Shown here: piece after piece, positions 5,396-6,906 of the stretch
Layout: every line of letters starts with the position of its first letter
Numbering within the stretch: position 1 is the first letter of the stretch
NCBI GenBank assembly: GCA_964448935.1
Contig: CAYVBE010000211.1
Coordinates: 1-6,906, forward strand
DNA: 6,906 nucleotides
From: CAYVBE01 sp964448935
GTDB taxonomy: Bacteria; Planctomycetota; Brocadiia; SM23-32
Direction of reading: 5' to 3'
The notes under the pieces: generated by a model
Databases searched by the model: none
Told to the model about the DNA's origin: nothing
What the model saw: the letters and a program-made list of their open reading frames with translations, nothing else
Made by a program: the position numbers and the translations under genes

Positions 5396-6448
5396 ATGAA
5401 CGCACGGGAAAACATGCTGCGCGCCGTACGGTTTGAGGGACCCGAACGCATACCCATCGGCGTCGGCTTCAGTGCGGCATGCTGGCATCACTACGATCCG
5501 GACGCCCTGCAGGACCTGATGGAATCCCACCCGCTGCTCTATCCCGGTTTCGAGCGCTCGAAAGAGCCTCCGCAACCCACCCCGGCCCCCTGGCGGCAGG
5601 CGGGCAAACGGTTCACGGACTCATGGGGCTGCGTCTGGGTGACCGAGCAGGAGGGCCTGACCGGCAGCGTCATGGACCACGCCATCGAGGACTGGTCGGA
5701 CTTCGAGGACTTCACACCACCCGATCCGGACGAGCACGGCGGCTGGGTGCCCATTGACTGGGACGCCATCGAGGATAGATTTCAGGGCGCGGAGGAAGAG
5801 GGTCGCCTCCGTCGCGGCAGCCTGCGACACGGGCACACCTTCCTCACCCTGACCTACCTGCGCGGCTACCAGAATCTCCTGTTCGACATGGCGGACGGCG
5901 ACCCCCGGCTGCTGCGCCTGATAGAGATGGTAGAGGAATTCAACGCCGGGCTCGTGGAGCGCTACGTAGACCTGGGCGTGGAATGGATGGGCTATCCCGA
6001 GGACCTGGGCATGCAGCAGGGCCCGATGCTGACGCCCGACCACTTCCGGCGCTACATCAAGCCGGTGTATCGCCGCCTGATGGCCCCCGCGCTCGAGGCC
6101 GGCTGCGTGGTGCACATGCACTCCGACGGCGATGTCCGCGCCCTGGCCGAGGACCTGCTGGACTGCGGCGTGCAGGCGCTCAACCTGCAGGACCTGGTCA
6201 ACGGCATCGAATGGATCCGCGACAACCTGAAGGGCCGGGTCTGCATAGACCTCGACATAGACCGCCAGCGGATCGTGCCCTTCGGCACGCCCAAGCAGAT
6301 AGACGACCTGATCCGCACCGCCGTCGTCGAACTGGGCAGCCCCGAAGGGGGCCTCATGATGCGCCACGGAGTCTATCCCGGCGTCCCCCTGGAGAACATA
6401 GCCGCCCTCATGGACGCCATGGAACGCTACTCGACTTACTACGCGTGA
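5396..6448 (+). CDS. Uroporphyrinogen-decarboxylase-like (URO-D superfamily) protein, probable methyltransferase type
   Basis: A 350-residue TIM-barrel protein. The start, MNARENMLRAVRFEGPERIPI, is the standard opening of the environmental URO-D-like family (a helix, then PxRxPV/I), which supports ATG 5396. It lacks the RQAGRY substrate motif of true haem-pathway UroD, so a role in haem synthesis is unlikely. Corrinoid methyltransferases of this superfamily (MtaA type) bind Zn through an HxC...C pattern; here the matching loop is VVHMHSDGDVR (238-248), with two His and no Cys at the site, then LNLQD (262-266). GVYPGVPLENIAALMDAM (325-342) is the usual C-terminal helix. Related proteins serve methyl transfer or demethylation, often with a corrinoid protein, but none is encoded nearby and the substrate is unknown. 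It is divergent from the glycosidase cluster, sharing its control region, and convergent with the downstream gene. The only close ribosome-site match is a weak GGA at 5386-5388. Confidence 0.85.
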   Translation: MNARENMLRAVRFEGPERIPIGVGFSAACWHHYDPDALQDLMESHPLLYPGFERSKEPPQPTPAPWRQAGKRFTDSWGCVWVTEQEGLTGSVMDHAIEDWSDFEDFTPPDPDEHGGWVPIDWDAIEDRFQGAEEEGRLRRGSLRHGHTFLTLTYLRGYQNLLFDMADGDPRLLRLIEMVEEFNAGLVERYVDLGVEWMGYPEDLGMQQGPMLTPDHFRRYIKPVYRRLMAPALEAGCVVHMHSDGDVRALAEDLLDCGVQALNLQDLVNGIEWIRDNLKGRVCIDLDIDRQRIVPFGTPKQIDDLIRTAVVELGSPEGGLMMRHGVYPGVPLENIAALMDAMERYSTYYA

Positions 6449-6456
6449 GGAGCCGG

Positions 6457-6472
6457 TCAAGCGCCCGCTTGA
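6457..6472. terminator. Weak inverted repeat between convergent genes
   Basis: TCAAGCG (6457-6463) and CGCTTGA (6466-6472) are perfect 7-bp arms separated by CC, so a real hairpin would have 6 bp and a 4-nt loop. It begins 8 bp after the UROD-like stop and includes the stop codon of the convergent gene. Its position suits a bidirectional end of transcription, but neither side has a T-tract. Confidence 0.3.
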
Positions 6473-6906
6473 GGCCGCACCCCGAGCCTGGTCAATCCGC
6501 GGATGAGGCCCTCCCGGCGGTCGGCCCGGGTTCGGCCGGGGTGGGTGCAGATGCGCTCGAAACCCGGCATCCGGTCGTTGATCATCTTCAGGAACTCCCG
6601 GATGGGCATCTCGGTGCCGGGGGCGATGCCCAGGGTCTCCAGTATGCGCCGGTCCAGGGGGTCGTTGTAATCGTCCATGGGCTCCGGCGGGTCGTGGTGC
6701 TCCAGTACGCGGTCGCAGCGGCCGTCCGGCTGCAGATGGGAACACGGCCGGCAGACGAAGTCCGCCCCGACGATGAAGCGCACGGGCCGATCGAGGTCGG
6801 CGCCGACGAGGCGGATCAGCGCCCGGACGCCGTTCTCCCCCGGCGCCGGCTCGTAGTCGGGGTCGTCATCGAACTCGAAATTGGTCACGACGTCCAGCAG
6901 GTGGTG
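6457..6906 (-). CDS. DUF1284-like cysteine-containing protein (5' end outside window)
   Basis: 149 residues are visible and the frame stays open to the window edge. It opens HHLLDVVTNF at the edge; an HHLL motif just after the N-terminus is the hallmark of DUF1284-type proteins (RxHHLL). The GTG at 6888 is therefore most likely an internal valine codon. Counting from the edge, C52-x2-C55 (in FVCRPCSHL), C64 (GRC) and C120 (ERICTHPG) give four cysteines in the pattern of this family, which suggests a metal or iron-sulfur site. LDRRILETLGIAPGTEMPIREFL (84-106) is the conserved helical middle. Expected full length is about 155 residues, so only a few are missing. The biochemical role of the family is not established. 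It converges with the UROD-like gene, 8 bp apart. Confidence 0.65.
   Translation of the reverse strand, partial: HHLLDVVTNFEFDDDPDYEPAPGENGVRALIRLVGADLDRPVRFIVGADFVCRPCSHLQPDGRCDRVLEHHDPPEPMDDYNDPLDRRILETLGIAPGTEMPIREFLKMINDRMPGFERICTHPGRTRADRREGLIRGLTRLGVRPQAGA

Noticed and set aside
5621..6745. Minus-strand open frame of 374 codons opposite the UROD-like gene and extending into the DUF1284-like gene
   Set aside because: It is antisense to a conserved family protein and, at its start, out of frame with the DUF1284-like gene; composition is His/Val/Ala-rich with no motif.
1..6906. CRISPR array, tRNA, rRNA, transposase or attachment site
   Set aside because: No regularly spaced direct repeats, no cloverleaf or rRNA-like stretch, and no DDE/recombinase motifs were seen on reading both strands.

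Overview
The window is GC-rich and densely coded. It reads as an accessory carbohydrate-processing locus from an environmental, probably Planctomycetota-like bacterium; Lentisphaerota, Hydrogenedentota and Armatimonadota are equally possible. The reasons are the gene types: an iduronate-2-sulfatase-like sulfatase with a lectin-like C-terminal extension, a divergent GH10 glycoside hydrolase, a five-bladed-propeller glycosidase and a non-haem uroporphyrinogen-decarboxylase-like protein. These assignments come from motifs read by eye, and the phylum is an inference.

Layout. Positions 1-134 hold the last residues of a response-regulator receiver domain, probably the end of a hybrid sensor histidine kinase. 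Positions 135-666 have no convincing intact gene. They contain a start-less coding remnant (175-327) and several RNA-type hairpins (204-223, 397-411, nested 437-474) that look like an intergenic repeat element. Three minus-strand genes follow, transcribed from right to left: propeller glycosidase (5203-4172), GH10 enzyme (4028-2556) and sulfatase (2559-667). GH10 and sulfatase share an ATGA stop/start overlap. Right of them lies a compact divergent control region with two perfect TTGACA boxes facing outward around a GC-rich palindrome. The UROD-like gene (5396-6448) is read rightward from it. It converges on a minus-strand gene (6457-6906) that runs off the right edge and encodes a DUF1284-like, cysteine-containing protein.

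How the genes may work together: a sulfatase, an endo-acting GH10 enzyme and a propeller glycosidase could together dismantle a sulfated polysaccharide or oligosaccharide. None of the three has a visible signal peptide, so they may act on imported oligosaccharides in the cytoplasm. The UROD-like protein resembles corrinoid-linked methyltransferases more than haem enzymes; a link to methylated sugars is possible but only a guess. No transporter or dedicated regulator is visible in the window.

I found no clear new defence, mobile or RNA-guided system. The most unusual items are the divergent promoter/operator block, the altered GH10 active-site signature and the structured intergenic element.
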